This document shows, in pieces, positions 34,338-47,786 of a stretch of DNA of 64,000 bases (positions within the stretch are counted from its first letter, which is position 1; each line of letters begins with the position of its first letter). The stretch lies in NCBI GenBank assembly GCA_948099385.1, contig CANUEZ040000151.1, positions 2,426,001 to 2,490,000 of the forward strand, in the 5' to 3' direction. The stretch comes from Fasciola hepatica (taxonomy: Eukaryota; Platyhelminthes; Trematoda; Plagiorchiida; Fasciolidae). The position numbers and the translations under genes are program-made. Below the pieces are notes generated by a model that had not been told where the DNA came from, did no database searches, and worked only from the letters and a program-made list of their open reading frames with translations.

Positions 34338-37086
34338 ATGTGGAGTTCAAAGTATAATCAGCCTGGCAAAGTTACGTCAATCTTTGCGAGATATAGGATA
34401 GATAGTTGTTGTGACTTCTGTTCTGTCTGGGAACATCTCATCAAATATATATGTGAAGACCGTAAACTAAGCTCCGCCCTAATATGAATGTTCTTCCTCA
34501 CCTTTTGCATGCGAAAATGTTAATCAGCCTAGATGAACCAAAAACGACACTCGGAAGGATATTATTGAAAACCACTTTAAACAAATTGTTCCATAAATTT
34601 TGTGGACTTGAAAGAAAGTACTGTTTTGACTTTACTGTTAGGTCTGGGTGGGTTCAATCCGTGTTGGTAATTCATTCACCAATATTCGTTGAGTTCACGT
34701 TACTGTGTTATTCCCATGTGAATTGTTTACAGTTCAGTTGCCATATTGTGCTCTAATAGATCGTTACAACAGTTTATTTCACACAGTGTTGAGCTTTCTG
34801 AATGGACTCGGGATTTGCAAATCCGTTTCACTACGATTGCGTATCTTTCACTCTTATTCACAATGGTAATACTGCGAAGATGTTTAACCTTGTGTTTTCA
34901 GGAATCATCGATAAATAGAGGTTGTTACCAGTCTGTCCGGAATAAGTGCCTCATACAATAATACTCAATACTGCAAGGGATTCTCTCCTTTTTCAATTCA
35001 CAAAAACATACCAAACCAGCAAGCTTGTTCGAACAAGAAAAAAAATTTTCCGACTAGTTGAAGCACAAATGATTTAGTTGCTCTGTGAATGAGAACTTGA
35101 TAGAGATGCGTGTAAGATTTACTGAAGCATTCAGTATGAATTATTTTGACCGGATTGAGAATGATCTCAGTATGGTCCTCTTTTCTAGTTTTTCTTCCAA
35201 ATTTTTTATTTTCCCCAATAATTTCCTCACGTGCACTTGGTGTGTGTGGTGTGAAAACTGTGTTAGCAACCAGTGAGGTTTGAAAACAAGAGAATAACAT
35301 TCTGAGTTACAAACAGTGTCCAGTAGCATCATTTCGTCTGGATCAGAGAATGGACATGCCGTTTGGAAGGGAGGGCGTATATGAATGCTAACGGGCTTGT
35401 CTACAGGTCGTGCATAAGAGAGTGGCTAAACAGGTGATTAGTCGCAAATTAGTGACCAATGACTCACAAAATAATGGGTCGCGGACAATTAGTGGGGCGT
35501 AGAGGGTTTTTGATTGGAAATGAACTCCTTGCACCAAGACCACAGTTGTCCGTAGACAGCAAGCTGACATGTGCAAACATCGCCCGCCAGCGAATAATTT
35601 GGGTTAAGATTCGACAATAGGTATTGGACAACCTCAAATAGCAGGCCACCATCCTAAAGGCGAATGGATAGATCGACCGATAACCTGCTCGCAAAGTACG
35701 AAGTTCCTGCTGCCCGGTCGTTAGCACGTGTATGCGTACTGGTGAAGAATACTGCTCCAAACAAAATTAAAACGGCTTTGTGGACGCTACTTCATGCATT
35801 ATTCCCAAGAGCCTTTAATAATGTATCCACAAAGCCGGCTTACCCGCACCTAGGTGTAATCGATTTGAGAGAATCTTCCGTGACAGGGGATATGGTCCTC
35901 GTTGGGTACTTAAAACCACACGGAACATATAGCAACTGTCGGAAGAGAAATGATTTTGTTCTATCTCATAAGCATCAGAGACCAAGACACAGGGAGTGAC
36001 ACCACTTTCTAAATAAAGATGTCCGTTTTACTTAAATCCTTGCCCGTATAAGAGTTGTCTCAATGGAAGTTTAATGTAATATTTGCTTACAATAAACAAA
36101 CACACTGAACTCGGAGGTTTTCATCCAGTCTCCGCATTACCATTCTGAGAGCTGGATTTCCATGAAATATTTCCATCTCGTATAAATGTGGGGAAAATGG
36201 TGAGGTGTGAGGACTAACACATATCACGATACGTTGGTATTTGAAAAACCAGAAACCGAACAGCTCATCACATGAATTATTCAACTCGTATTCGTCCTTG
36301 TTTTCTATCAGTCAGCCGCTCCGTGCTAACAGCCTGGGAAATACTGTGGAGCTATTTCGTTTCTGGGCAGGTGACTTCTGGTTACGTTCACGAAATCTGA
36401 CAGCGGTAGATCACAATTAAGAATAATTATTGTGCTCATCGGTCAGTCGATCTCGTCTGTCATTCTGACCTTTCGTTTGTTGTACACCCGTCTACTATCA
36501 CCGCCAAAGATGTTTGAACACGGTATCAGTCAATTTCACCAGTTCAGCCAATGCGCTCATCAAGTTTTGAGGAATAAGATATTATTCTGATTCGTTATTC
36601 ATTTTTGATGTCTTCAACAATTAAAACGCACTAAATACTTTGCAAACAAAATCTGATGAGTCATTTCATGGAATCGGGTAAACCGTTTCATTTGGGTCAT
36701 TGTATCTGGGAGGCAGAATACCTACCATACGAATGTTTCACAATGTTGGTAGAAGAACGTGCGTTGTTGCATGTTGTTAGAATTGCCTGATTACCATTTG
36801 ATACAGAAAACAGGCGTGTTGTGAATACTGCTGGGCCACGTCTAAAGTGAGTTTCATTGATATGCTTTACCACGTCCAGAACCATATCTAAAATCTATCT
36901 CAAGTCTTACATTCCAACCTTGAAATTTAGTCAGACTAGTGATTTCTGTAAATAGCAAAGATGATTCACTTCATAATCGATATCGGTGTCTTTTATTCAT
37001 TCACTTTCAGCAGACCATGATGATTAACCAAACAAGGTTTTTCTCGAAGAATGAATAAACACTGCAGACGTGGTTCGTCACCAAGA

Positions 37087-37900
37087 CTACGATGAACATC
37101 CCCAAATGTATTTTTTGCAAGATTTTGTTATTTGGATAATAAAGGAGTCGAAAAGACCATCAAAACTGGCAACCGATTTCCAAAGAATACGTCCAAAGTG
37201 GCTTCTCACTGACATTCGGCTACAGCTGCAGTAATTGCGGCCCTCCTTGGAGAGTGAGAGGTCACAATTTTCCAATTCAGTAAGAGTATGATTTATCCAT
37301 TTTAAGTTTTTTTCAGTGTTCATTCCCAAGTACTTGACAGAGATCACTAGGGATAAGGATTCGGAGTTAAAGAAAGCAGAATTTGTTTTTGAATAGGTAA
37401 CGTGAATTGTTGGAAAAATATTCAAGGCACTTAGAAGGGGTTCAGTTTTACAACAAATCGGGTGGAAAAATGTTCTGTTTGAAACAATTCTCACTGAAAT
37501 ATCTAAAGTTGGGGGAGTTGGAAATGGCCCAACATAGAACAACACAGACGGCGTACTTCTATGCCACAGGCATGAAAGAGACTCATGGGTCACTGGTAGG
37601 CGCGAAGCACAAAAAGGGGACAACGCAGGACCCTGAAGTACTTTAATTGTTGTAAAATGTGTCCTAACTTGCTTTTCTGCATCTTATTGTGAAAATGGCG
37701 AAGAGACAAGAGAGAATTTGTGAGGGGCTGTTGAATGCTCCAAGCTTTTGAAGAAGAACAGAAAGGGTGCTGATATAAAAGGAAATGAATAACCAAGAAA
37801 TGCACGGCAGACAGACCGGAAGGATCTTTATAAGGAATATCCAATGAATTGCATCAAACTGACAAGGAAAGCGACGCACATATAGGTAGTTCTAAGACGA
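37087..37900 (-). pseudogene. LINE fragment (CR1/jockey-like), RT palm to thumb
   Basis: The minus strand has KVLQGPALSP (motif B, at about 37620-37655), a degenerate motif C region reading SLSCLWHRSTPSVLF, then CCKTEPLLSALNIFPTIHV and SLVISVKYLGMNTEKNLKW, the segment after the palm in this LINE type. The 178-codon frame 37087-37623 is the longest open piece. The catalytic Asp pair is not readable. Upstream, 37664-37900 is decayed RT in shifting frames. The element is in the opposite orientation to its relatives at 30350 and 53380. Confidence 0.65.
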
Positions 37901-40460
37901 GCAAGTTTTGTCTTCTCAGAAGTTTGTAATGCGGCTGATGTAAGAACTATCGGCGGGAAACATTCTTCTGAGTCAGTTGTATTGAGGCTCTGGGGAAACC
38001 CCTCTTTTACTGGAAGCCAAGGGAGTTCTAGGTGGGCGAGAGGAATTTAATATAACATAAAGGGCATCACTGAAGAGCTCAGCAACTCAAAACAGAGAAC
38101 CGGATGAAGACTACGGCTAGGCAAGGCTGCTAATTCCGTTCAACACAGAGATGTTTCTAGGTGAAAACTTTCTACGGTTAAACCTCACCTGACTCGTTTT
38201 TGTGAAGAATCTGTGATCAGTATGTGAATAAACGTTCGGCCTCTGAAGGTTACTTGTAAAAATAGGAGTTTTCAGTCTGAGGTGGATTGTTTTGTCCAGC
38301 ACAAAATTTTCCCCTGTGAATGAATTACGGATATTTGTTGGCCTAAAAGGAAGTTGTGGATATGTGTTAGCACGATTAGAATCACGAAGGATGACGTAAA
38401 TTTTCTGCTGAAAGAGGAGTCAGAGATGGCATAATTACGTAGCAGAAAGACCTGATGTCCGACTATGAGCAGAAGCGGGGTATACGCATGTTCGGTAGAA
38501 CAGTACTACGAAAACGACCAAATCTCGGAGACCACTGAGTAGTCAAACATCCATTATCGTTTGAAGATCAGTTAAAATGACAGTAGGCTCACAACTCAGC
38601 GATGAGTTGATGTGGATCCGCATCCCGCCTACTTATTTATTCCTATTTAGTAGTTCATCTTGACTATAGCAGTGAAATCAGTCTGTGCGTTTCAGGGAGT
38701 CGGTAAAAATTTGGTTCAGCCAGAATTCTTGAACACAAAGTTCACACGTATGAACATGAGTTCGTATAGTTAGGGCGTGCTAGATCCAACGTCTTTGAGT
38801 GAACGTACGCACTGACTGATCAGGACACAGTTATCTCAGTCGAAGGGGTGCAGATAAGAACTGCTAAACATCCAGCCCTTCCACTTCGTTTTTCCACATT
38901 TGAGTTTTAACAACCGCAAATACTTGGGAGTCAGTGTGGCATACAAGAAGGATAATTTCTAAGCCGCAACATTTAAAGTCGGCTATATGGACGACAGTTG
39001 AGCATGAATACTTCAAGGAGGATAACAGTTTAATAAAGGATGTCTGCAAGAGGGAAAATGGAAGGGTGTCCGTGAGAGATACTGAAGTGAACCGAAAAGT
39101 GACGAATTCACATCAACAAAGCAAAGCGGGATAGAACAATAAGTACAGGCACGTGCAACGTGATAACATTCTCCTCTAGAAAAGAAACTTGGTTGTTGTT
39201 AACTGTACACACTTGACATAAATGATCACTTATATCACAAACAATCAACGACCACCGAGATACGCTGAGGCACTAACAAGTAACCATGATCACGCCAACA
39301 GTGCAAAAACGAGGACGGATAATTACGTTAGCCTTGCCTTCGTATCGGGTTTTATATGCTGTCACTCGTGGCATGTGTGTGCGTGTGCGTGTGCGTGCCC
39401 GTTTGCTTTTGGTCTCGAGAACTTTCACTCTCTCATTTATAAATGATCACTTAGAGTGCAGTATGCGCTAGCGAAGATGCAGCTAAAAGGCTCGTAATAT
39501 ATCGTACAATCTAAGGTTATTGACTTCTGATTTCAATGGTTGTCTATTCATTTGTCCAAAAGGTTGATTCCAGATAAACGAACTTATGTCCGCGGCGTTT
39601 TCTGGATTATATCACGATTATTACTACGATGGGAAAACAAAAATTTACACAAGATACAAATCATCCCCTTACTTACAGATAGTCAGGTTTTACCTCCCGG
39701 GAAATACTTTCTGAATCTGTCAATTTAGAACCTCTATATAACCTACGGAGATAATCAACTCAATTCAACTGTTACACTTCCGAATATCCTGCTGCGTGTG
39801 TTACGGATACATGAGTGGCGTCTATATTTGGTTTTGAGTGGTCGTGAGGTTAATAGATTTACTATTTGAATCACTTTAAAATCGCACTCAAAATGTGGGA
39901 CATAAGAAACGGCCGGTTCGAAGAAAATGTTTCCTAGTCACGTGAAACAAGGAAATGTGGTTTCCCAATCCCACATTCCGATAATCTCACCTGCTCTTAT
40001 CCCCCTTCGTTCCATTTGCGTGAGTAGTGTCGTCGCTCACGTGCTTCCGCTGTGTTTGTTTGTTTTGACATTCGCTACAATAATCAAACCGGATATGGCA
40101 ATGAATTTTTATTGTCATTTGGACCATGTTTTTAATCGCGATTCCTAAATTTGGTTCCCCGGGGGTTTATCTTTTTCTTACCACTTTCAGAGTTCCCGGA
40201 GCTGACAGAATCAACCTTTATGAGAGAAAAAGAATCCTGATTATTTTCTCGATTTATTAGAGAAATCACATTTGCTGAGAATTCATTATTTCACTCTTTC
40301 TGTTATTTGTTTAATAAATTCATAATTCAAATGGATTGGAATTATATCGTGGCACAGCGAGTGACAGCAGACAAAAAGACCAGCACTGTTATTCGCTTTT
40401 CAGTGATGCCGGTCCACTCTGCAGTAAACGTTTGCTTATTTCTTCCTCGTTCCATTGTTT
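37901..40460. other. Non-coding stretch with a short purine-pyrimidine repeat
   Basis: No gene recognised. 39371-39399 holds alternating GTGTGC units, a potential Z-forming tract. Other open frames are below 80 codons and featureless. Confidence 0.45.
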
Positions 40461-40462
40461 TG

Positions 40463-40640
40463 CTGCATCTTGGGGCCGGCGGTGTTCAGACGGCAGGCTT
40501 TCAATCCTTCGGTTCTGGGTTCGAACCCCGCTTCCGCCGCTGGCCACCCTCCAACTGGCAACCCCTAATTGGCCGTGACCCCCTTCCTGAAATATTGTAC
40601 CATTATCAGACAACAGAAGGAGGCGAATAAAAAGATTAAA
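40463..40640 (+). repeat. SINE copy, family B
   Basis: The tRNA-like head CAGACGGCAGGCTTTCAATC carries a strong B box, TTCTGGGTTCGAACCCC. The body CTAATTGGCCGTGACCC, CTTCCTGAAATATTGTACC follows, with a terminal (A/T/G) tail AAAAAGATTAAAGATAAG. It is the better preserved relative of 22790-22960. Confidence 0.72.
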
Positions 40641-43580
40641 GATAAGATGGCAGTTTTGTGCATTTGAACTTTTGACAGATTTTATCCGGACGCGTTTTCT
40701 TCAAAAGCACCGTTCTCTTCTAATTCAAAAACAATCGACACATACGTGTGGCTTCTAGGATACCATTCTTGGATGAAATATTTTTCCGAAGTTGGACAGT
40801 TCTTGGATTAGGGAAATCAATAAAGCATACTTTTAACGAAATTACACTCAAGCCTTTACGGGATATGGTGAAATAACGCTGTGCTTACTTGACTAGTTTA
40901 GTTTGACCGTGTTAGTCAAGCAGTCTCCGAATAATCGAGCTGAGTCGGGTCAAATAAGGTGTATGCTTTAGGCACTCGACGGCGAATGTCCAGTAGCTGC
41001 ATAACCATTGTAATGGGAATAAGGTCGATAAAATTGTGATTTCAACGAGGCAAGAACGAAAGTCCGTGGTGCTAGTACAGGAGTTAAAGTGAAATAGAAC
41101 GAGATAAAGATGTGGAAATGATTTACACGCCTCAGTACCGGAAAAAAGTGTTTGTAATGGGATCAAGTAGCGAACACTGATATACGTTTGCTAAGGTTGG
41201 AATGGAAAATGCGTGTATCTGTAGTCAGCCGAAATGGCACGCGATGGCGGCAAACGCTTCGCAATATTGAGTTGCTATAACGTGGGTGAGCGGGTTGTAA
41301 GGGATTTTGTTAAATCGAGACAAATACTTTAGAAAAACTGACGAAAGTTCTAAGATATTTGACAAACTGCGCGGAAAATACGACACAGGAAGTGCGGAGC
41401 CAGTGTAAGAGGATGAATAAGAAGACAAATCTTTTAATTAGGCGAAATGGGGGGTAGATAGTGATTTTAGTCTTATCAATTGGAAGATGAGTTCTGGGAT
41501 TCTCGGAAAGATTACCACGAGATTATACGTTTGAGTAGGATCACGACTGCTGGTCAAACTTGGGCACCTGACGGAGGATGCTCTTGTTAATTGCTTTGCT
41601 TATTGACTAAATTTAGACTAGTTACTAATTTGTCGGAGCAGGAGTGGTTGTTGTAGAGAAAAAGTAAGATATTCAAGAGCTTTGAAGGATTCGTTCTCAG
41701 ATTACGACTGGGGGACCCGTTGACGAGCCTATTTACTCTTATTTGAAAAAGTCGGAATGCAGAACCATTGGAGTTGAACATTCCAAAAATCATCTTATCT
41801 TTACATTCGATCAGGGCGTAATCTTCATACATTGGTAAAAGGGATATGTAAGTTGAAAAAAACAAAACAAGGTCACAGTGGCACCCTGGATGATGACCTG
41901 TGCGCATGGAAGCTTGGAAAAAGTTCGACCACATTACTAGTTGAATTGTTCTCGAAAGGAAAAGTAACTGGACAAAGACTGCTGTCAGATTTACAGGCAT
42001 TAGTGTCAGCAAGCACACGCAGTACGTTATTCTCTCGATGCAGTTAAATACGTCATTATGATCGGAGAAACTGGTAGTAACTGCTTGGCTCTTGAGATCA
42101 TCTGATTACAAAATACTCTAGGTGAAGGTCTCCAGAGTATCTAGGGTTGAACATGATCGGCAATGTGAAAATTGCTTGAAGTTCAACAAAACAACCAGGC
42201 AAGGCCACTTTTGTTGTACGAGCCTTTCAAACCTTTTGGGAGACTCTGACGTATATGCAATAGGGCGCAGTTAGGGGACATCGTTTTTAAGTACCAAGGT
42301 GACAGAGACCACTTTTTGGCAATTGGAAATAATCATATAATTTAGAGATACGCAAAATAGATTGGAAATTATGATGGGTAATGTGCTCGTTCACTCCCTA
42401 ACCGAGATCTGCAGTGGGCTATATAAACTACTTGACTTATCCCAAAATATTCTCGTGTTTGTGGAACATGTTGAGTTCACGTGGATGGGAAACAAAATCA
42501 AGCAAGTTTTTACTAAAATGACTTTCCTATGATAATCACGGAAATTTAATGTAGAATTATTCTAGATGATGCGGTAAGGTAGCAAATTGTTCGGAGATAG
42601 ATGATATTTCAAGGTATCTCGGGGACACTGAGATGGTAACAGAGTTGTGTGATTCCAAGTGAATCATATTTTCTGGGGACTCGGCAGATACGCACTCAAA
42701 CTGGAGATTCTGCCCATACCAAATGTAATAGCTGTGTATTTCTACCAGGTTTACTACACTGTACTTTTAATAACAGTAAACAGTGAAACGAGCAGTAGCT
42801 AACTCGAGTTTTTTCTCATAAGGCTCTTGAAACCAAAGAAGAGCAGTTGATTGGACAAACGCGATAGTTGAAAACAAAACCCATCAAATGATAAGATTTA
42901 TATCATCTGTCTCGTTATAAGCTCAATGAGTCAGTCGTAAAAAAAGTGATACTGCTCGGTCAGCATTAGGAAGATTTTGATATTCCTTAAGTTACCAGTT
43001 CACCAAATTTATTTATTTTGGGAAAGTGATCTTAGGACATATACAAATGGTTACCGTCCATGATTTTAGCGAACTGAACTCCTTATCTATATTGGCCGAC
43101 CAGATATAAAGAAAAAATAAACGAAAAAGCCATGTGAACCTGTGAGCCTATGCAATGCGCACCTTTCCCGCGTTCAAGCAGACGGATTTTACGACAATTC
43201 ATCTAACTAACAATGTACACCTAAGCGGCCTGTTATCAACAGAAGCGTTCTGTTTGCCGGTTGTTGACATTTTGAATGTTTGATTTCTTTTTAATAAAAG
43301 AAAACGAAAACCTTAAGCGAAAACCATTTGATATTGTCCCATTCAGAGTTATACTCGACATCCTTTGGGATATTCATGAAAGCCGAGAAGGTTCTATTCA
43401 AACCGTTTATACACGTACCGGGAAAATTAGTTAAACTTTCGTTTTACTGATTACTCAGTTTGGGGCATTTGTCAAATAACTGTTCGTCGCTAAGCAATAC
43501 ACTACTTTACGAGGGGATGATTTGATTGATTGAGAAAAAAATGCTCCTTGTATGCACCACCTCGGGTAGTCAAAAACAAG
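40641..43580. other. No recognised gene; minus-strand open frames of unclear status
   Basis: Minus-strand frames at 40912-41166 (84 codons), 41225-41428 (67) and 41587-42018 (143) follow each other and are rich in Leu, Phe and Ser. They might be remains of another LINE, but I cannot find an RT or endonuclease motif, so I leave them unassigned. Confidence 0.3.
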
Positions 43581-43587
43581 CATCACC

Positions 43588-43606
43588 GGGGGGGGGGGGG
43601 GGGGGG
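43588..43606. repeat. Poly-G tract (19 G)
   Basis: An uninterrupted run of 19 G after CATCACC. It can form a G-quadruplex. Its exact length is likely to vary and is a common place for assembly error. Confidence 0.97.
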
Positions 43607-45260
43607 TTAACTCTTGATAAAGTAGGAAACCCAACTGATCCTCATTTCGAAGGTGAAATCCCATGGGAGTTGTTAGATACACGCCGACTGTAATTCCTTA
43701 CGTTCATCAAAACTGATAGCGTAAGCAGTCTGCGGAATCAAGTTTGCACTGGACTGATACATACTACTATTGGTATGTTCGGTATCACAACTTATTCCAA
43801 ATAATGCTCATCCCTCTAATTTATTGTAAACAGCACAACGTTACTTAGTCGTCAGTTTCCCTAGTGAGTGAAGAAAAATGATACTCCCTGGACAAAAATT
43901 AAAACCGCTCTTTCTCACTGATAATGAGAAATGAAATAACTGCTCAACCCGGACATTTTACTTCTCAATAAAGCAAAGTTATGAATGCGGTTGACACTTG
44001 TCATTAAACCGTTACGGAAGCTTGTGGCTAATCATGATGACTCAGTCACAGGGGAATATTATTGGAAAGAGTACGTGACAATATCCTGTAGTCTCATTGA
44101 ACCTGATGTTCCGAAAGTATTCCAATCCAAAAAGTTCACCATTTCTTCTTGCGGTTGTGACTCGGAATTTAGACGTGGGCGGATTATCCCGACCCGAAGT
44201 TGTGACCATAGCTGTTTGCTCAATCTAAGAGTCGTAGGGTAAACAGCGCGTAAATATAGTTTGATTTATCATCTGATTACAGCGACGGTCATCATAGTTA
44301 ACTTCAATTCTTGCTTTCCCCGGTTAGATTCTTGTGGTTGCTTGTGACTGCCGCATTTTTTAGCCTCCAAATACTAGCAATCCTTCCCTTGTGCTTTTGT
44401 TGGGCAGAAATAAAGTAAATGGTTGTTGATTATTGTTGAAGGCATGGCTGATTGAGACAAGGGATCAGCGCGGCACGAACTATCTGACGCTCCAAACATT
44501 TTTCGTATTTCCTGCTTGTTGCGGAATAAAAAGGATATTAAGGCATAACAGAGTGCAAAGGAGGCGATCAGGGAGACTTAATCTGACACTTCTTGAAGTG
44601 GTCTCTTCGATGAATAGTTGGAGTAAGTACATTGTTTGGCAATGGTGAACTTCAGAACGGATAAGGTTCGGTCCCCGAGACAACTTGGTCTGAAGAAGTC
44701 AAAGCAAAAGATTTTGCACATCAGATGTATATGGATGTGAACTTTATCGATACGATGAAATTGGACATCAATCGCAGAATTCAAACCCAGAAGTTAACAG
44801 AAGGCATAATTTGACAGTATAAGCAAAACGAAAGCAAATCGCGGGTAAAATATTGAATACAAAAGTAAAATCTGCGTCAGTTAAGCAAACACGGGTAGTT
44901 TGAGGGACGGTTCGTCACCGAGGCGGGGCCTAATCTGCAGACTGTTCTTACTGCTACAAAGCTACAAAGTGGGTCTGTGAATGTGTAAGAACATCATACC
45001 GCGTAGTCTAACCGATAATTGCGGTGGGTGCGAAAGCAAGTTTTATTTAGTTCCACATCATCTACGAAATTACCTACCATCTCAGTGTTAGAGTATCCAG
45101 CGTTTTCCCAAAAGAGTGGCTGAAATTTAATTGCCAGCATAATGTTCCTAGTTGGGCAGCTCTGTTTAGGATCAAAACAAATCCCACCAGCGTGAAGATG
45201 AGTTGACAAATCCGTTCATATTTTTTAGCCTAAAGTTCAAACACTGTGCTTGTACACTAC

Positions 45261-45341
45261 ATGAAAAAAATATTCTTTTTGCTTCCCTTTCTATTTACAA
45301 TCTATCTTTTCCTCGCAAATGGTTTGTTATCGTCAACTAAG
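45261..45341 (+). CDS. Candidate first exon encoding a signal peptide
   Basis: ATG opens MKKIFFLLPFLFTIYLFLAN and then GLLSSTK, a classical signal peptide (two Lys, a long hydrophobic core, small residues near the end). It is followed directly by AAG|GTCAGA, a moderate 5' splice site in phase 0. A plausible cleavage lies after the Ala/Gly region. No downstream exon in matching phase was established. The tract is T-rich, so a chance hydrophobic frame is possible. Confidence 0.28.
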
Positions 45342-45753
45342 GTCAGAATTTTCATTTACATAAAATTCTGCATGTTAATGGTACAAAGGTTGTCTCTCAT
45401 TCTCTGCCGTATGTCAGTTGCTCAATATTGACCTAATGCTACACATTATATGTACTTGTACATTGGCAGATTGAATGCTTATCTGTGGATCCATCCTAAG
45501 CCCTTTCGTATAGCTCAGCCAATTGGCAGTTTACTTCATTTCGTCTGATCGCTGTTTAGGTCTTGGTTCCGTTTCACTTTATTCATCAGTAGCACGAAAC
45601 AAATCAATAAAAGCCTGCAAGCCGGAGAACATTGGGGCACACACCAAGTAACACAAAGCTCACGATTTCCAAGTGATAGAGTCCTTCCATTTTGCCGGTC
45701 TTTGATTAGGATTATTGTTGTAAATAACATGCTTCTTTAGAATACTGTAAACC

Positions 45754-45930
45754 ATGAATATTAAATTCAAACCATTGTCCGATGTTTCTGGTACAATGAT
45801 GATGAGAAAACGAGAGCATGCAATGAAGGATATAAGTAATTTGATCTCCTTTCTTCAACTGCAGCGGCAAATCACATCTATGCAGAGAAAAGTCAGCAAA
45901 AGTATGCATGTGGACTGGATCAACAAGTAA
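45754..45930 (+). CDS. Short open frame, candidate exon (58 codons)
   Basis: ATG opens MNIKFKPLSDVSGTMMMRKR and then a helical, Gln/Lys-rich stretch ISFLQLQRQITSMQRKVSK, ending at AACAAG TAA. AA|GTAACT at 45927 could be a donor. An acceptor-like TTTCTTCAACTGCAG sits inside it at about 45864, and a second frame after this acceptor stays open for 63 codons (containing SNYGFPMLQKPGQQALHHDE). Only one of the two can be real. No family is recognised. Confidence 0.25.
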   Translation: MNIKFKPLSDVSGTMMMRKREHAMKDISNLISFLQLQRQITSMQRKVSKSMHVDWINK

Positions 45931-46225
45931 CTATGGCTTCCCTATGTTGCAGAAACCAGGCCAACAGGCATTACATCATGATGAATTTGATTATGCAACC
46001 TTCAGACGGCAGCTTTTGGGTTACAAAACGCTCCCACGAATTTCCAGCTGGTGAATAGTAAACATCAAATCTACCCAACAATGGATTCTAAATCAGTCCT
46101 GAAAACTCCAGAGGATTATGCAGACAGTTTCTCGGGGCAGCCGAAGCCATAGCGATTCGGAGAATGCAGCTGGGGCTTTGCGAGTAACGTAGCTTTGTAC
46201 CACGTTTGTTGTTATTGTCGAGCTT

Positions 46226-47786
46226 ATGACAATCCTTCCATATACGATTCTCATTTGGGTTCTCTCCATTCTCTTTTATTTACCTGTGGTTCTCTTTCTT
46301 TTAGCCACCAACTTCAGATATATTGTTGATCGCGTAAGTATTACAAGGTCTACTAGATTTCAGAATGTTGTCATTAGACAAAATTTGTCGTACGCTGAAT
46401 CACTCACTGCTACCCATGGCGTCATACACATTTTCTGGAACCCATTATTGTGAATTTAAGTGTATTGGATGATACATCGGAAAAAGATGTCCATGTTACA
46501 CGCTTTCTTACAAATCGATGGCATATTCAACAAAATAGCCAGGAAATTGTGGGTGATTATTTCCAGTGGGTTACAGTGATAAAGCAACACCGAATCTTTG
46601 GAACACATTTAAAGTTGCAGTACTCTTGCAAATATAGATTGTATCCGCAGTTTAGATTCATGAATTCTTTGAGTCCTTGAAAGCTGATTATGACACTTCG
46701 GTGAGAAAATTATCACCACTGACCGAAGAGATATCATCCACGATAATAGTGACGCCAAATTCGAATGGGACAATCGATTTGTACACTAACAGAGACCCTG
46801 ATGAAAGGTATTCTTTCAGGTCATACAATGAACTTAAGTTCTTGTGAGTATACCATCCTCTTACCATACAAATTGAAAAAACAATTTCAAAATAGTCTCA
46901 CTATTTCAGAAGCTTCACCTTGACATCCAATTTTGCAAAAGACCATTTGGTGTCCATGGATTGATGGATTGAATGGAGGGGAAAATCGTACGGACAGAAG
47001 ATCTTGCTCAGTGTTTCCCACGTAATACCTCGGTTAAAATCGAAAATGTGCCTGTCGCATTTGGAAAGGCAAGTGCAAAATATTAGAGATTTAGGATAAT
47101 AGGAATTCTACTGGAGTTTTCTGCATCCAAAGTTCCCGAGCCGCAAGCCGGTGTGGGACATTTAGGTGCTAAATACGCGCGTGAATTTCCCATGCTCCTC
47201 GTCGCAGTAATATGTTCCGAGAGCATACAAATTTCCCACATTCCGTGATAAAATAGCTAATATTCAGTCTTCTTCTGAGACATGCTTCTCGCACGAGCCT
47301 ATTCCTTTTTCAGCCTGGATAACAAAACTGTTTGTCACAGGGTGCTGGAGCGAAACACATACATCATTCACAATTCCAATTCGTGAAAAACAATGACATT
47401 TGTTATAATTCGCTCCACTCTTGTGTTATTACTCCAGGCATGAAGATTAAATTTAACCCAGCAGGCTGTATACGTTTCCCAACTACGGCAATACCAGTGA
47501 ATGTGACCACAGGTACTATTATAACAAATTTTTGGGACTATATTTAGCCAAATTTCTCATGATGGTATAAATTTCAATTGCTCATGTTTACGTAGAAACC
47601 GAAACTGTCGCCTGCTGCCATGATTCACAGAATGGGAACTGGACATAGTTTGTCAGTCGGCAACCTTCTGCTCCGCATTGGTTAGAAAAAGACGAATCAT
47701 TGCCAAATTATCACAGCTTCATCCACAGAATAGTTGGCGTCTTGGTATCTACTGTTGTAAACGTAGCGTCGTTTTCTTTTTCCTGA
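46226..47786 (+). pseudogene. Putative multi-exon gene remnant, cysteine-containing glycoprotein-like
   Basis: Candidate exons in order: a hydrophobic start at 46226-46333 (MTILPYTILIWVLSILFYLP) ending at GTAAGT; 46656-46843 (IHEFFESLKADYDTSVRKLS ... RSYNELKF) ending at GTGAGT; a 66-nt intron; 46910 onward (SFTLTSNFAKDHLV), where the frame changes twice and a TGA interrupts; then KIVRTEDLAQCFPRNTSVKI up to AAG|GCAAGT at 47068, a GC donor; 47341-47512 (GAGAKHIHHSQFQFVKNND ... NPAGCIRFPTTAIPVNVTT) joined in phase; and 47596-47786, in phase but with TAG at 47646-47648. Paired cysteines and N-glycosylation motifs suggest a secreted or surface protein. The breaks suggest a pseudogene or assembly indels. 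Family unknown. Confidence 0.33.

Noticed and set aside
43985..44242. 85-codon plus-strand frame with six cysteines
   Set aside because: It has no splice borders, no signal peptide, no recognised motif and no neighbours; length is within chance expectation for this composition.
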